Assembly (NCBI GenBank): GCA_014381785.1 | Contig: JACNKZ010000030.1 | Span: 1 to 46,205 of the forward strand | Direction of reading: 5' to 3' | Length of the DNA: 46,205 nucleotides | From: Kiritimatiellota bacterium | GTDB lineage: Bacteria > Verrucomicrobiota > Kiritimatiellia > Kiritimatiellales > Tichowtungiaceae | Part shown: piece by piece, positions 9,014-17,937 of the stretch | Numbering within the stretch: the first letter of the stretch is position 1 | How the letters are laid out: each line of letters opens with the position of its first letter | Made by a program: the position numbers and the translations under genes | Notes under the pieces: model-generated | What the model was told of the DNA's origin: nothing | Database searches by the model: none | The model's input: only the letters and a program-made list of their open reading frames with translations

Positions 9014-9044
9014 TTGCAAAGGGTTCGCGGTAGACGTCTATAGT
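9014..9044 (+). promoter_or_regulatory. Possible promoter in the 8983-9494 gap
   Basis: TTGCAA (9014-9019) is followed after 17 nt by TCTATA, or after 19 nt by TATAGT (9039-9044). It resembles the lysS promoter in its surrounding TTCGCGG(G)TAG sequence. It would transcribe the repeat region and then the STAS-like gene. Confidence 0.35.
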
Positions 9045-9100
9045 GTCACCCTTTGACGCCTTGCATCTGCACCTAACTTGTCGCGGAATCGAAACTGGGT

Positions 9101-9156
9101 TTCCAATGCTTGGAAAAATATGGGGTGCAGGCACTACCTGCTTCCAATGCTTGGAA
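9101..9156. repeat. Paired TTCCAA-N3-TTGGAA palindromes (41-nt spacing)
   Basis: Two perfect copies with spacer TGC lie at 9101-9115 and 9142-9156, start-to-start 41 nt. A small hairpin (GCAGG/CCTGC) sits between them. Less perfect copies may continue at 9173 (CTCCAA-CCC-TTTTAA) and 9215 (GTCTAG-ACA-TTGGAA), with offsets of 31 and 42 nt. Confidence 0.85.
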
Positions 9157-9240
9157 AAATCACGGCTAAACGCTCCAACCCTTTTAAATCAACTGCAATG
9201 GCCGCTTCAACGTCGTCTAGACATTGGAAATCACGGATCC

Positions 9241-9261
9241 ATATATCGTATTACGATATAT
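9241..9261. repeat. Perfect 10-bp palindrome
   Basis: ATATATCGTA and TACGATATAT flank a single T. It is a candidate regulator-binding site or cruciform. It lies about 234 nt upstream of the STAS-like gene. Confidence 0.6.
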
Positions 9262-9494
9262 CCGCCCTTCAAAATTCGCGTGGATTGGCGCCTGCCGTAA
9301 AGCGAGCTTTGCTCTGCTTTTGCGGTTCATTCGCAATCCGCTTCGAAGATATCTATCAGAATCTGTTATTGAGGTGGTGTTTTTGCGGGAGGGGTTTGTT
9401 GCCGAGCCTGCCGGCACGGTTATCCCTTGTTAAAATACGGGTTAGTTGTAAAGTTTTGAAGAAGGATGAATGCAACATATAGGAGAGTTGGGTT

Positions 9495-9857
9495 ATGTAC
9501 CTTCTTGAAATTGACCGCACGCAGAATCGGATTCATATCACGCTGTCGGACAGGGTTGATGAGGCTCAGACAAAAGCCCTTCTTGACGAACTTAGATTGC
9601 GCGTTGGGGAATTGGAGCCGGGCTTCCGTATTCTCTGCGACATGACAACATTGGAGGAATTCAATGAATCCGCCGGAGTGCACTATCGTAGCGTAATGGA
9701 TTTATGCAACGAAGCCAACGTCAGCAAGATTATCCGGATTATTCCCAATCCAATTCATAACTTCGGTCTTACCGTTATGTCGCACTTCCATTATAACAGC
9801 GGTATTCCTGTGGTGATCTGCAAGGATTTCAACGAGGCATTGAGGCACCTTAAATAA
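9495..9857 (+). CDS. Small STAS/SpoIIAA-like protein
   Basis: The 120-aa protein has no signal peptide or membrane helix. Its alternating beta/alpha pattern (MYLLEIDRTQNRIHITLS, GFRILCDMTTLEEF, VSKIIRIIPNP, IPVVICKDFNEALRHL) resembles STAS-like domains, in which the phrase before the central strand often ends in D. The match is by pattern, not by a diagnostic motif, so a generic hypothetical protein is also possible. ATG 9495 has an AGGAG Shine-Dalgarno at 9481-9485. No partner kinase or phosphatase lies next to it. Confidence 0.7.
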   Translation: MYLLEIDRTQNRIHITLSDRVDEAQTKALLDELRLRVGELEPGFRILCDMTTLEEFNESAGVHYRSVMDLCNEANVSKIIRIIPNPIHNFGLTVMSHFHYNSGIPVVICKDFNEALRHLK

Positions 9858-10012
9858 AAGAAACGAAGGTTTGGTTGGAAAGCAGGTTGTTAAACCACTT
9901 CCGATGCCCGTTATTTTCTTTCAGAAAATTATCTGCGTTGCTTTTTTGGTTTCGCAAATTATGAGTCGCTTCGCTCGCGCGAGGTGAAAAAGTCCGGTAA
10001 GATGCTCCCTTA

Positions 10013-12013
10013 ATGATTCGACCGGTGGAACATCCTGAAACAGTCCTTGCCACGGAGCGCTTTTTCGCGCCCGGCGGCGCGTTGGAGCAGGCGCACGAGG
10101 GCGGCGAATTCCCCTTCGAAATCCGCCCGCAACAGCAGCAAATGGCCCGCGCGGTGGCCGAGGCCTGTGCCAATTCCTGCCATTTGGCGGTCGAGGCCGG
10201 CACCGGCGTCGGCAAAAGCTTTGCCTACCTCGTTCCGCTGATTCTCACCGCGCTGGCGCGCGGTGAACGTGCGGTTGTTGCCACCTACACCATCACCCTG
10301 CAGGAGCAGTTGATGGAGAAAGATATCCCGTTCCTGCGCGAAGCGTTGGGAATCGATCTGAAAGCCAAGCTGGTCAAGGGCCGCTCCAACTATATCTGCC
10401 TGCGCCGTCTCGCCCGGGCCCGGGCGATGAGCGGCGATCTGTTCGATCCGTCGAAGGAATTTGAAGTCGACCGCATCCGCGCCTGGGTGCAGACCGCGCA
10501 GGAGGGCAGTCGGCAGGAGCTCGATCCTCAGCCGTCGGCGGATGTCTGGAGCGCGGTCTGTGTGGAGCAGGGCAACTGCCTCGGTAAAAAATGTCCGGAC
10601 TACAAACGCTGTTTTGTAATGAAAGCGCGCGAAGGGCTTCATGCGGCTAATCTGCTGGTGGTGAATCACCATCTTTTCTTTTCCGAGCTGGCGGTGCGCG
10701 CTGAAGGCGGCGCTTTCCTGCCGGATTACGGCATGGTGGTGTTCGACGAGGCCCATCAGATGGAAAACGTCGCGGCGGACCATCTGGGTATCCGCCTGTC
10801 GCGTTATGCGGTCGAACACTGGCTGCGGAGGCTTTACACCAAGGACAACCAGAAGGGGCTTTTTGCGGTATTACGCGACGGACGCGGTGCGGATCTTTGC
10901 AACCGGCTGTGGGATGAAAGCGACCGTTTTTTCAAATTGATGCGCAAAACCTGCAACTTGTCCGAGGAGCAGAGCACGGTGCGGCTACGGCAGCCGCCTC
11001 AGGTTGAGACACGCCTGCCGGAACTGCTGGCTGAGCTCGACGTTCATTTAGGACTGGTGATCCGTGACCTGGAGGATGAAAACCTCAAGGCGGAGATGAA
11101 GTCCGCCCGCATGAAGGGAAAATTCCTGCATCAGGCGCTGGATGCTTTCATGAAGCAGACCGAGGGCGGGCATGTGTACTGGGCGGGGCTCGAAGGCCGT
11201 ACGCACAAGCAGACCGTGCTTCATTCCGCTCCCGTCGATGTGTCCGCGCTGCTGCGGATGATGCTCTTTGAGGAAATCCCATGCGCCATTATGACGTCCG
11301 CCACGCTGGCGGTTGGCGACACGCTTGAATGGTTTCGTGGCCGCATCGGTGCCGAACACTGCGACGAGCTGAAAGTCGGGTCGCCGTTCAACTATTCTCA
11401 GCAGATGCGCGTGATTCTTCCGCAGGGGATGCCCGACCCGACGGATGCCAAAAATTTTGAGGCGGCGGTTATCAAAGTGCTTCCGACCTTTATTGCCCAC
11501 AGCGGCGGCAAAGCGTTTGTGCTGTTTACTAATGTGCGGTTGATGCACCGCGTTGCACAGGCCGTGCGCTCGAAGCTCGAAATGGACGGCTACGATCTGT
11601 TCGTACAGGGAACCGGCATGCCGCCACAGACCATGCTCCAGCGTTTTCAGGATCACGGCTCCGCCGTGCTGTTCGGGGTGGACCGCTTCTGGATGGGCGT
11701 CGATGTGCGCGGCGAGGCGCTCAGCAATGTGATTATTGTCCGCCTGCCGTTCGCGGTGCCCGACCAGCCGCTGGTCGAGGCGCGTCTCGAACAGATTAAG
11801 GCGAAGGGCGGCGATCCGTTTAAAGAATACTCCCTGCCATCGGCTGTGATCAAATTCCGGCAGGGGACGGGCCGGCTGATCCGCACCGCCAGTGACGAGG
11901 GGCGCGTGGTAATTCTCGACCCGCGGATCACCACCAAATGGTACGGACGCCTCTTTATGAAATCCCTGCCGGATTGCCTGATCGAATTGGAACCGCTGGA
12001 CGAATGGGAATAA
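10013..12013 (+). CDS. dinG: DinG/XPD-type ATP-dependent DNA helicase
   Basis: The protein (666 aa) is a superfamily 2 helicase of the DinG/XPD group, which unwinds DNA 5' to 3' and resolves R-loops or damage intermediates. Walker A is GTGVGKS (63-69), and the DEAH box is at about 245-248. Four cysteines between them (in [25 protein letters not shown]) fit an iron-sulfur cluster. Late motifs include [14 protein letters not shown] and [12 protein letters not shown] 10013 has no clear Shine-Dalgarno; a TAAGAT box at 9998-10003 sits so close that the transcript may be nearly leaderless. DinG is the best name; YoaA-like helicases share this plan. Confidence 0.92.
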   Translation: MIRPVEHPETVLATERFFAPGGALEQAHEGGEFPFEIRPQQQQMARAVAEACANSCHLAVEAGTGVGKSFAYLVPLILTALARGERAVVATYTITLQEQLMEKDIPFLREALGIDLKAKLVKGRSNYICLRRLARARAMSGDLFDPSKEFEVDRIRAWVQTAQEGSRQELDPQPSADVWSAVCVEQGNCLGKKCPDYKRCFVMKAREGLHAANLLVVNHHLFFSELAVRAEGGAFLPDYGMVVFDEAHQMENVAADHLGIRLSRYAVEHWLRRLYTKDNQKGLFAVLRDGRGADLCNRLWDESDRFFKLMRKTCNLSEEQSTVRLRQPPQVETRLPELLAELDVHLGLVIRDLEDENLKAEMKSARMKGKFLHQALDAFMKQTEGGHVYWAGLEGRTHKQTVLHSAPVDVSALLRMMLFEEIPCAIMTSATLAVGDTLEWFRGRIGAEHCDELKVGSPFNYSQQMRVILPQGMPDPTDAKNFEAAVIKVLPTFIAHSGGKAFVLFTNVRLMHRVAQAVRSKLEMDGYDLFVQGTGMPPQTMLQRFQDHGSAVLFGVDRFWMGVDVRGEALSNVIIVRLPFAVPDQPLVEARLEQIKAKGGDPFKEYSLPSAVIKFRQGTGRLIRTASDEGRVVILDPRITTKWYGRLFMKSLPDCLIELEPLDEWE

Positions 12014-12035
12014 ATTTGGTTTAATGTACGACTTT

Positions 12036-12350
12036 ATGAAGATTCTGCAAACCAGTCTGGCCCTGATGGCGCTTTTTGCGCTGGTGATGCCGTGTGCTCA
12101 TGCAGAAGAGCATCACCATGAAATACCGGGCGCAGAGTTTTGCGCAATGGATCATGTGGAGTGTCATAGCTGTTCAGACGAACCTTGCACAGACTCTCCC
12201 GAGGTCGCCTTGATTGTCTCTGCTGCAGAGATTCCCGCTCCGCGGATACAGATTCTTTACGATCTGCATGTGGAGCATCATTTCCTTCCTGTAATCGTCC
12301 CGCTTTGCGGGGCGCTCTCACATCTCCAGACCGTTCGACTCCTGATTTGA
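12036..12350 (+). CDS. Small secreted His/Cys-rich protein, first gene of the efflux operon
   Basis: A 104-aa protein begins with a signal peptide (MKILQTSLALMALFALVMPCAHA). The mature part is short and metal-ligand rich: EEHHHE at its N-terminus and CAMDHVECHSCSDEPC in the middle, then a hydrophobic tail containing VEHHFLPVIVPLC. No known family is recognised. An alternative ATG lies at 12024. Position ahead of an outer-membrane channel, adaptor and RND pump suggests a periplasmic metal-binding or sensing role. That is inferred from context and composition. Confidence 0.7.
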   Translation: MKILQTSLALMALFALVMPCAHAEEHHHEIPGAEFCAMDHVECHSCSDEPCTDSPEVALIVSAAEIPAPRIQILYDLHVEHHFLPVIVPLCGALSHLQTVRLLI

Positions 12351-12376
12351 GCCTGTTGCATAGGCGCGCACAGTTT

Positions 12377-12422
12377 TTCCAAACATTGGAAAAAAAGATC
12401 TGTGTACTTCCAAACATTGGAA
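12377..12422. repeat. Paired TTCCAA-N3-TTGGAA palindromes (31-nt spacing)
   Basis: Perfect copies with spacer ACA lie at 12377-12391 and 12408-12422. They sit between the His/Cys-rich gene and the outer-membrane channel gene, 14 nt before the channel's AGGAG. They will be in the transcript and can form two hairpins. Confidence 0.9.
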
Positions 12423-12448
12423 ACCCAATCAAATCAGGAGAAAATCAA

Positions 12449-13645
12449 ATGATCAAGAAAACGATTTGGACAGGCCTGTTGGGGCTGTCACTTACCACTC
12501 AGGCACTGACGCTCGACGAGGCGTTGACGAAAGCATTAGAACAAAGCCCGGAACTGCGCGCCGCCCGCGCAGAGGCACAGGCCGCAGAGGTTGGAGTCGC
12601 GCTGTCTACCTTGTGGCAGAACCCGGAGCTCGACGTGGAGGCGGAAGGCATCGGCGGCGACAACAACGGGGTCGATTCCGCCGAATACACCGTGCTGATT
12701 TCGCAGGAGTTTCCACTGTTTGGAAAACTGCGCAAAAGCCGTGCAGTTGCCGATTATGCTGCGGAAGCGGCTCGTATAGAAGTTTCCCAAACGGGGCTGG
12801 ATTTCGAGGCGGTTGTCCGGCAGGCCTTTGTTGATTTGCAGGCCGGAGAGATTCTTTTAAACGTCCGTGCGCAGCAGGTTTTATTGGCGGAGGATTTTCT
12901 CAAGACCGCTCAAGCCCGGCACGAGGCCGGTGCCGCATCCGAGATTGAGGTGTTGCGCGCGGAGATGGAGCTCGATGAAAATCGCGGCGAACAGCTGGCC
13001 GCTGAAAAAATCGTCGGGGCTGTCCGAAACCGGCTGGCGCGGCTGACCGGGTTCCCAGCCCTTGGAGAAATTGAGGGTGATTTTTTTCAACCCTTGGAAA
13101 ATCCTGTCGGAATGTTTCTCGCGGAGTCTCATCCCGCGCTGCGTCTTTTCCAAACATTGGAAAAACAGGCGGATGCCGAGCTGGTTCGGGAGCAGGCGGA
13201 GCGAATTCCGAATCTGACGGTGAGTGCGGGCAGTCGCTATGAGGAGGATGGCGGCGTTCAGACCTATTTGTTTGGTGTCGGGATTCCGCTGCCGTTGTTT
13301 AATCGGGGACAGACCGGCAGCGCTGCGGCTTCGTTCCGGGCGGAGGCGGCCCGTGCGGAAACCGAAACCGTGCGGCGGGCGCTCGAGCGGGAGCTGGATG
13401 CACTGATTGTCGACTTCGAAACGGCTTCTGCCGAAGCGTTTCGAATCCGCGAGGTTCTGCTGCCGAAAGCCGAGCGGGCGGCGGAGTTGAGCCGGGAGGG
13501 GTACGCCTCCGGACGCTATGGATGGCTCGAATGGATCGAAATGCAGAAAATGCTTGAGGACGCCCGCATTCAGGCGGTCGAGGCGCAGCATGCGGCGTGG
13601 ACGGCGCACATCGAACTTTCAAAATTTAAAAACGGAGAAGAATAA
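12449..13645 (+). CDS. TolC/CusC-family outer-membrane efflux protein
   Basis: The protein (398 aa) has a signal peptide (MIKKTIWTGLLGLSLTTQA) and the TolC repeat organisation: LTLDEALTKALEQSPELRAARAE at the start and ISQEFPLFGKLRKS, a CzcC/CusC hallmark. It should form the outer-membrane tunnel of a tripartite metal pump. The start at 12449 is fixed by AGGAG at 12436-12440; an open frame extending upstream to 12185 runs through the palindromes and is not believed. It carries in-frame palindrome-derived peptides FQPLE (at 13085) and FQTLE (at 13148) in its coiled-coil region. It overlaps the adaptor gene by one base. Confidence 0.92.
   Translation: MIKKTIWTGLLGLSLTTQALTLDEALTKALEQSPELRAARAEAQAAEVGVALSTLWQNPELDVEAEGIGGDNNGVDSAEYTVLISQEFPLFGKLRKSRAVADYAAEAARIEVSQTGLDFEAVVRQAFVDLQAGEILLNVRAQQVLLAEDFLKTAQARHEAGAASEIEVLRAEMELDENRGEQLAAEKIVGAVRNRLARLTGFPALGEIEGDFFQPLENPVGMFLAESHPALRLFQTLEKQADAELVREQAERIPNLTVSAGSRYEEDGGVQTYLFGVGIPLPLFNRGQTGSAAASFRAEAARAETETVRRALERELDALIVDFETASAEAFRIREVLLPKAERAAELSREGYASGRYGWLEWIEMQKMLEDARIQAVEAQHAAWTAHIELSKFKNGEE
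13085..13162. repeat. TTCCAA-N3-TTGGAA copies within the channel gene
   Basis: A perfect copy with spacer ACA is at 13148-13162 and is read Phe-Gln-Thr-Leu-Glu. A one-mismatch copy, TTTCAA-CCC-TTGGAA, begins at 13085 and is read Phe-Gln-Pro-Leu-Glu. A weaker relative lies near 13052 (TTGGA at 13062). The three TTGGA cores are 32 and 63 nt apart. Confidence 0.8.
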
Positions 13646-14553
13646 TGAAACGAATTGTACTGTTGATGCTTATTTCGGGGACGGTCGTGTTGGCTCAAGT
13701 TGATGATGATCATGCAGGACACGACCATGCGATGCCGGCTGAGGAAGCGGGTCATGAAGAGCATGAAAGCCTGGAGGTGGAAGTTGCCGAAGGGGGCTTG
13801 GTGTCCCGGATGGCCTCTTTTCCGGCGGAAATCCAGATGAACCGGGATCGCGCCGCGGCGGTTTCGCCGAAGTATGCGGGCACGGTTCGTGAACTGCATG
13901 CGCAGATCGGCGACACCGTGAAGGCGGGCGACCTTCTGGCAACCATTGAAAGTCGCGATACGCTGGTTAACTATGCTGTTAAAGCGCCGGTGACGGGCAC
14001 GGTGGTTGTTCGCGGACGGTCTGTCGGCGAGCCGGTGAGCGAGGAGAGCGTCTTGTTCGAGATTGCTGACCTGTCCAGTGTCTGGGTGGAAATTTATATT
14101 TTCCCTCAATATCGTCATGTGGCGGAGAAGAGGCAGGAGGTCCATTTAATTGCTCCGGACGGGGATGAGATTGAGGCCCTTGTTGACTACGTGAGTCCGC
14201 TGATTGATCCGGTAAAGCGCACGATGAAGGCTCGCTGTGTTCTGAACGGGGCCGGAGATGACTTTTCTCCGGGCATGTTTGTGCGGGCGCTGATTGCAGT
14301 GGAATCTGTGCAGGCGACCGTCCGGGTCGAAAAAGATGCCGTGCAAATGATGAACGGCGAGACGATTGTTTTTATTCAGGACGAACACGGTACGGAACCG
14401 CGCGACGTGCAGACCGGTCTTTCGGACGGCACCTATGTTGAGATCAAAACCGGACTCGAAGCCGGCGAAAAATATGTTGCTCATGGTGCTTTCGCGATGA
14501 AAGCCGAATTGGTCACCAGCGGACTCGATCCGCACGCGGGGCATGGGCACTAG
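13645..14553 (+). CDS. RND efflux periplasmic adaptor (CusB/CzcB-like)
   Basis: The adaptor (302 aa) links the inner-membrane pump to the outer-membrane channel. A signal peptide (MKRIVLLMLISGTVVLA) is followed by a His/Asp segment (DDDHAGHDHAMPAEEAGHEEHE). A biotinyl-lipoyl-like hairpin domain follows (GTVRELHAQIGDTVKAGDLLATIES, VKAPVTGTVVVRGRSVGEPV), then the beta-barrel domain. The C-terminus ends DPHAGHGH. Histidine-rich ends suggest metal handling. The ATG overlaps the channel gene stop (TAATG). It is shorter than E. coli CusB (407 aa): the helical hairpin between the two lipoyl halves is minimal. Confidence 0.93.
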   Translation: MKRIVLLMLISGTVVLAQVDDDHAGHDHAMPAEEAGHEEHESLEVEVAEGGLVSRMASFPAEIQMNRDRAAAVSPKYAGTVRELHAQIGDTVKAGDLLATIESRDTLVNYAVKAPVTGTVVVRGRSVGEPVSEESVLFEIADLSSVWVEIYIFPQYRHVAEKRQEVHLIAPDGDEIEALVDYVSPLIDPVKRTMKARCVLNGAGDDFSPGMFVRALIAVESVQATVRVEKDAVQMMNGETIVFIQDEHGTEPRDVQTGLSDGTYVEIKTGLEAGEKYVAHGAFAMKAELVTSGLDPHAGHGH

Positions 14554-14679
14554 ACCGCGATGCGAGATGTAAGATTGAGAAGATCATGATTTTCTCCCGG
14601 ATCCCGAATCATGCATCTCGGATCTGGCTAGTTTCCGGATGCAGATAGCGAATTAGAATAGATTTCTAAGAGGTAAATA

Positions 14680-17600
14680 ATGATAAATCAACTAATTGAA
14701 TTTTCCCTGCGGGTGCGCGGCCTGGTGGTGGCCGTGATGATCGGTGTGATCGTCTTCGGCGTGTATTCCTACCGCCAGATGGCGGTGGATGCCTTTCCCG
14801 ATATTTCGCCGGTGATGGTGCCGGTGTTTGCCGAGGCACACGGCATGGCACCCGAAGAGGTGGAGCGGCTGATTACGTTTCCGATCGAAAACACGATGAA
14901 CGGTCTGCCGGACGTTACGCAGATTAAATCGACGTCGGCTTTCGGGATGGCAGTCGTCTATGTCTATTTCAAAGACGGCACCGATATCTATTTTGCGCGT
15001 CAGCTGGTCGCCGAGCGGATGGCGGCGGCGATGGCCGATCTGCCGGAAATGCACGAGCCGCCGAAGCTCGGGCCGATTTCAACCGGGTTGGGTCAGATTT
15101 TTATCTATTATCTGACGCTGGATGAGACCACGGATACCGAAGGCAAAGAACCGGATGTATATCTGCGCGAACTGAACGACTGGGTGGTGAAATATCAATT
15201 GCAGTCCGTTCAGGGCGTCACCGACATTCTCTCCATCGGCGGTCATGTGCTACAGTATCAGGTGCGCGTCGATCCCTACGAATTGCAGCGCTACAACATT
15301 TCGATGGAGGAGCTGGTTGAAGCCATTCGCTCGAACAACCGGAATGCGGGCGGGCAGTTTATGGTGCTTGGTTCGGAGGAGTCGCTCGTGCGCGGAATCG
15401 GTCTGCTCCAAAATCTGGAGCAGATCCGCGATATTCCGATCCGCACGATCTCTGGCGTTCCGCTGACGGTCGGGGCGGTTGCTAAAGTCGAATACGGCAG
15501 CGAAATCCGCCGCGGTGTGGTGACGCATAACGGCGAAGAGGAAGTGGTTTCCGGATTGGTTTTGAAACTGTACGGCGAGAACACGTCGGAGGTGATCGAA
15601 AAACTTTATGCCAAAGTGGCCGACGTGCAGGCCTCGCTTCCGCAGGGCGTCAAACTGGTACCGTACTATGAACAGTCCGAACTCGTCGATCTGGCGACCG
15701 GAACTGTGAAAAAAGCGTTCCTGGCCGGGGCGGTTTTGGTTGCGCTGACTCTGTTGGTGTTTATGGGCAATCTGCGCAGTGCGGTGATCGTGGTGCTCTC
15801 GCTGCCGGTTTGCGCCTTGATTGCCGTCATTATGATGGGCCTCAAAGGCGTCTCCGCCAATCTGATGTCTCTCGGTGGAATTGCCGTTGCCATCGGGATG
15901 CTGGGCGATGGCGCGATCGTCATGGTCGAAAACATCTATCGCCATCTCGGACTGCCGGGAAACCGGACGCGTTCGAAAGCGGAGGTTATTCTCGACGCGG
16001 CCCGCGAAGTGAGCCGTCCGGTTTTCTTTTCCATCGCCATTATCATTATGGTTTTTTTGCCGATCTACACGCTGCAGGGCGTCGAAGGTAAAATGTTCAC
16101 GCCGATGGCCTTCACCATCACCTTCGCGCTACTCGGCTCCATGGTCACCGCGTTGATTCTGTCGCCGGTGCTGAGCTATTGGCTTGTTAAACAAGGGGAG
16201 CACAAAGAGAGCCGTCTGGTTGAAAAACTGAAAAATGTCTACCGCCCGCTTTTGAAGCGTACGCAGCGCCGCCGCGGGCTGGTCGTCATCTGTTCCATGA
16301 TCGCGTTTGTTGCCAGTCTGATGGTTTTTCCAATGATTGGAACGGAGTTTATTCCGACACTCGAAGAAGGGTCGATTCTGATTGGCGTGGCAATGGCACC
16401 GTCCATTTCTCTCGGAACCGCCACGGACACCATTATGACGCTGGAGCGGGAAATCGTGGAATTCCCAGAGGTAGAAGAAACCATTTCACGGATCGGCCGC
16501 CCCGAAGCGGGTAGCCATCCGCATCCGGTTAATTACGCGGAAATTCATATCGCCATTAAGCCCGGCACAGACAAAGCCAGGCTGATTGCCGCGATGAACG
16601 AAAAGCTCTCCTCCGTTCCGGGCGTACAGCTTAACTTTACCCAGCCGATTCAGAATGCATTCGATGAACTGCTCTCTGGAATCAAAGCGCAGCTGGCCAT
16701 CAAAGTGTTCGGGGAAGATCTCGATGTCTTGCAGCGCACGGCCGCCGAAATTAAGGAAGCAGTAAAAGATGTTCCGGGACTGGTCGATCTGTCGGTCGAA
16801 CAGAGCTTCGGGCAGCCGCAGGTGCAGATCGTGGCTGATCGCGCCGCCTGCGCCCGCTACGGCATCGCCGTTAGTGATGTGCTCGAACTGGTGGAACTGG
16901 CCATCGGCGGCGAGCCGGTCGATCAGATCTATCTCAACAACCGCCGCTTCAGAATCCACGTGCGCTATCAGGAGTCGTTTCGCGCCAGCCCCGATGCCAT
17001 CCGCAACCTGCTGGTGTATACAGAAGACGGCTCCCTCGTTTCGCTCGAACAGGTCGCCACGGTGCGCGAAGTCATCGGGCCGCTGCAGATCAACCGCGAA
17101 AAAAACCAGCGTCGCTGGATTGTGCAGGGCAACGTGCGCGGACGCGACCTCGGCAGTGTGGCCGCAGACATCCGTGCACGGATTGACGAACAGGTCAAAC
17201 TGCCGAATGGCTATTTCGTTGAATACGGCGGGCAGTTTGAAAATCAGCAGCGCGCCATGCAGCGGCTGATGCTGATCGTTCCGCTCGTTTTTGTCGGCGT
17301 TTTCATCCTGCTCTGGATGGCATTCGGCGCATGGCGCGATGCGCTCATCATTATCATCAATGTACCGCTCGCGCTCATCGGCGGAATTGCCGGATTGCTG
17401 ATCACCGGGGAATATCTTTCGGTGCCTGCCGCGGTCGGCTTTATTGCGCTGTTTGGAATTGCGGTGCAAAACGGTGTGGTGCTGGTCAGTTATTTTAATC
17501 AGCTTCGTCGCGATGGAATGAGCCTTCAAGATGCGGTGCTTGAAGGCGGGATGCTTCGTCTGCGGCCTGTGCTGATGACCGCGCTAACGACGGTGCTGGG

Positions 17601-17775
17601 GCTTCTCCCGCTTCTACTTTCACAGGGAATTGGATCGGAGGTGCAACGTCCGCTTGCCGTGGTGGTAGTGTTCGGGCTGACGACCTCTACGCTCCTGACG
17701 CTTTTCGTAATTCCGGCCGTTTACAGCCTGATCGAAAGCCGTCTGCCGAAGGAGTTTGAAACCCTGAGGGGTTAG
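14680..17775 (+). CDS. Heavy-metal efflux RND pump (CusA/CzcA family)
   Basis: The pump (1031 aa, normal length) is a proton-driven inner-membrane transporter with two sets of membrane helices around large periplasmic domains. The TM4 motif GDGAIVMVEN has Asp410 and Glu417. The residue six before the Asp is Ala, as in CusA rather than CzcA, which hints at monovalent Cu/Ag, but that is only one position. FPMIGTEFIPTLEEG is a family signature. A ribosome-binding site, AGAGG, is at 14669-14673. A 126-nt spacer separates it from the adaptor. A TTCCAATGATTGGAA match at 16328 falls in the FPMIGTE codons and is probably fortuitous. Confidence 0.95.
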   Translation: MINQLIEFSLRVRGLVVAVMIGVIVFGVYSYRQMAVDAFPDISPVMVPVFAEAHGMAPEEVERLITFPIENTMNGLPDVTQIKSTSAFGMAVVYVYFKDGTDIYFARQLVAERMAAAMADLPEMHEPPKLGPISTGLGQIFIYYLTLDETTDTEGKEPDVYLRELNDWVVKYQLQSVQGVTDILSIGGHVLQYQVRVDPYELQRYNISMEELVEAIRSNNRNAGGQFMVLGSEESLVRGIGLLQNLEQIRDIPIRTISGVPLTVGAVAKVEYGSEIRRGVVTHNGEEEVVSGLVLKLYGENTSEVIEKLYAKVADVQASLPQGVKLVPYYEQSELVDLATGTVKKAFLAGAVLVALTLLVFMGNLRSAVIVVLSLPVCALIAVIMMGLKGVSANLMSLGGIAVAIGMLGDGAIVMVENIYRHLGLPGNRTRSKAEVILDAAREVSRPVFFSIAIIIMVFLPIYTLQGVEGKMFTPMAFTITFALLGSMVTALILSPVLSYWLVKQGEHKESRLVEKLKNVYRPLLKRTQRRRGLVVICSMIAFVASLMVFPMIGTEFIPTLEEGSILIGVAMAPSISLGTATDTIMTLEREIVEFPEVEETISRIGRPEAGSHPHPVNYAEIHIAIKPGTDKARLIAAMNEKLSSVPGVQLNFTQPIQNAFDELLSGIKAQLAIKVFGEDLDVLQRTAAEIKEAVKDVPGLVDLSVEQSFGQPQVQIVADRAACARYGIAVSDVLELVELAIGGEPVDQIYLNNRRFRIHVRYQESFRASPDAIRNLLVYTEDGSLVSLEQVATVREVIGPLQINREKNQRRWIVQGNVRGRDLGSVAADIRARIDEQVKLPNGYFVEYGGQFENQQRAMQRLMLIVPLVFVGVFILLWMAFGAWRDALIIIINVPLALIGGIAGLLITGEYLSVPAAVGFIALFGIAVQNGVVLVSYFNQLRRDGMSLQDAVLEGGMLRLRPVLMTALTTVLGLLPLLLSQGIGSEVQRPLAVVVVFGLTTSTLLTLFVIPAVYSLIESRLPKEFETLRG

Positions 17776-17786
17776 AGTTTGCTGTG

Positions 17787-17833
17787 ATTCCAAGGTTTGG
17801 AAAAAGGAGAATTCTTTTTTCCAAACCTTGGAG
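17787..17833. repeat. Palindrome pair forming a long hairpin after the efflux operon
   Basis: TTCCAA-GGT-TTGGAA (17788-17802) and TTCCAA-ACC-TTGGA (17819-17832) start 31 nt apart. Their spacers are complementary, so TCCAAGGTTTGG pairs perfectly with CCAAACCTTGGA around a loop containing an A-run and a T-run. It lies 12 nt past the pump stop and may act as a transcription end or mRNA stabiliser. Confidence 0.85.
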
Positions 17834-17937
17834 GCGGGTGAAAATTTGCGTTTGAACCGTTTTATTCTGGTTGCGGCACAGGCCCCTTGTTTATGATCGG
17901 AAGGTAAACACGGATTAATTTGAATAGGGGTTGTTAT

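Larger units (their letters stand above)
8983..9494. other. 512-nt intergenic gap rich in palindromes
   Basis: No convincing gene is present: the small open frames here start inside repeats and have no family features. The gap holds a possible promoter (9014-9044), two perfect TTCCAATGCTTGGAA palindromes (9101, 9142) with a GCAGG-CACTA-CCTGC hairpin between them (9127-9141), degenerate palindromes near 9173 and 9215, and a 10-bp perfect inverted repeat at 9241-9261. A noncoding RNA is possible but unsupported by any recognised family. Confidence 0.5.

Noticed and set aside
9043-9482. Open frames in the 8983-9494 gap
   Set aside because: They run through palindromes, have no family features and no ribosome-binding sites.
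12185-12448. Upstream extension of the TolC-like gene
   Set aside because: The extension overlaps the His/Cys-rich gene and the palindromes, while the ATG at 12449 has a strong Shine-Dalgarno and a signal peptide.
12713-12730. TTCCACTGTTTGGAA in the channel gene as a palindrome copy
   Set aside because: It encodes the conserved FPLFGK motif of the family and is not a true palindrome.
16328-16342. Perfect TTCCAA-TGA-TTGGAA in the RND pump gene as an insertion
   Set aside because: Its codons fall in a conserved FPxxGxEF motif of the family and a different frame, so chance is more likely than insertion.
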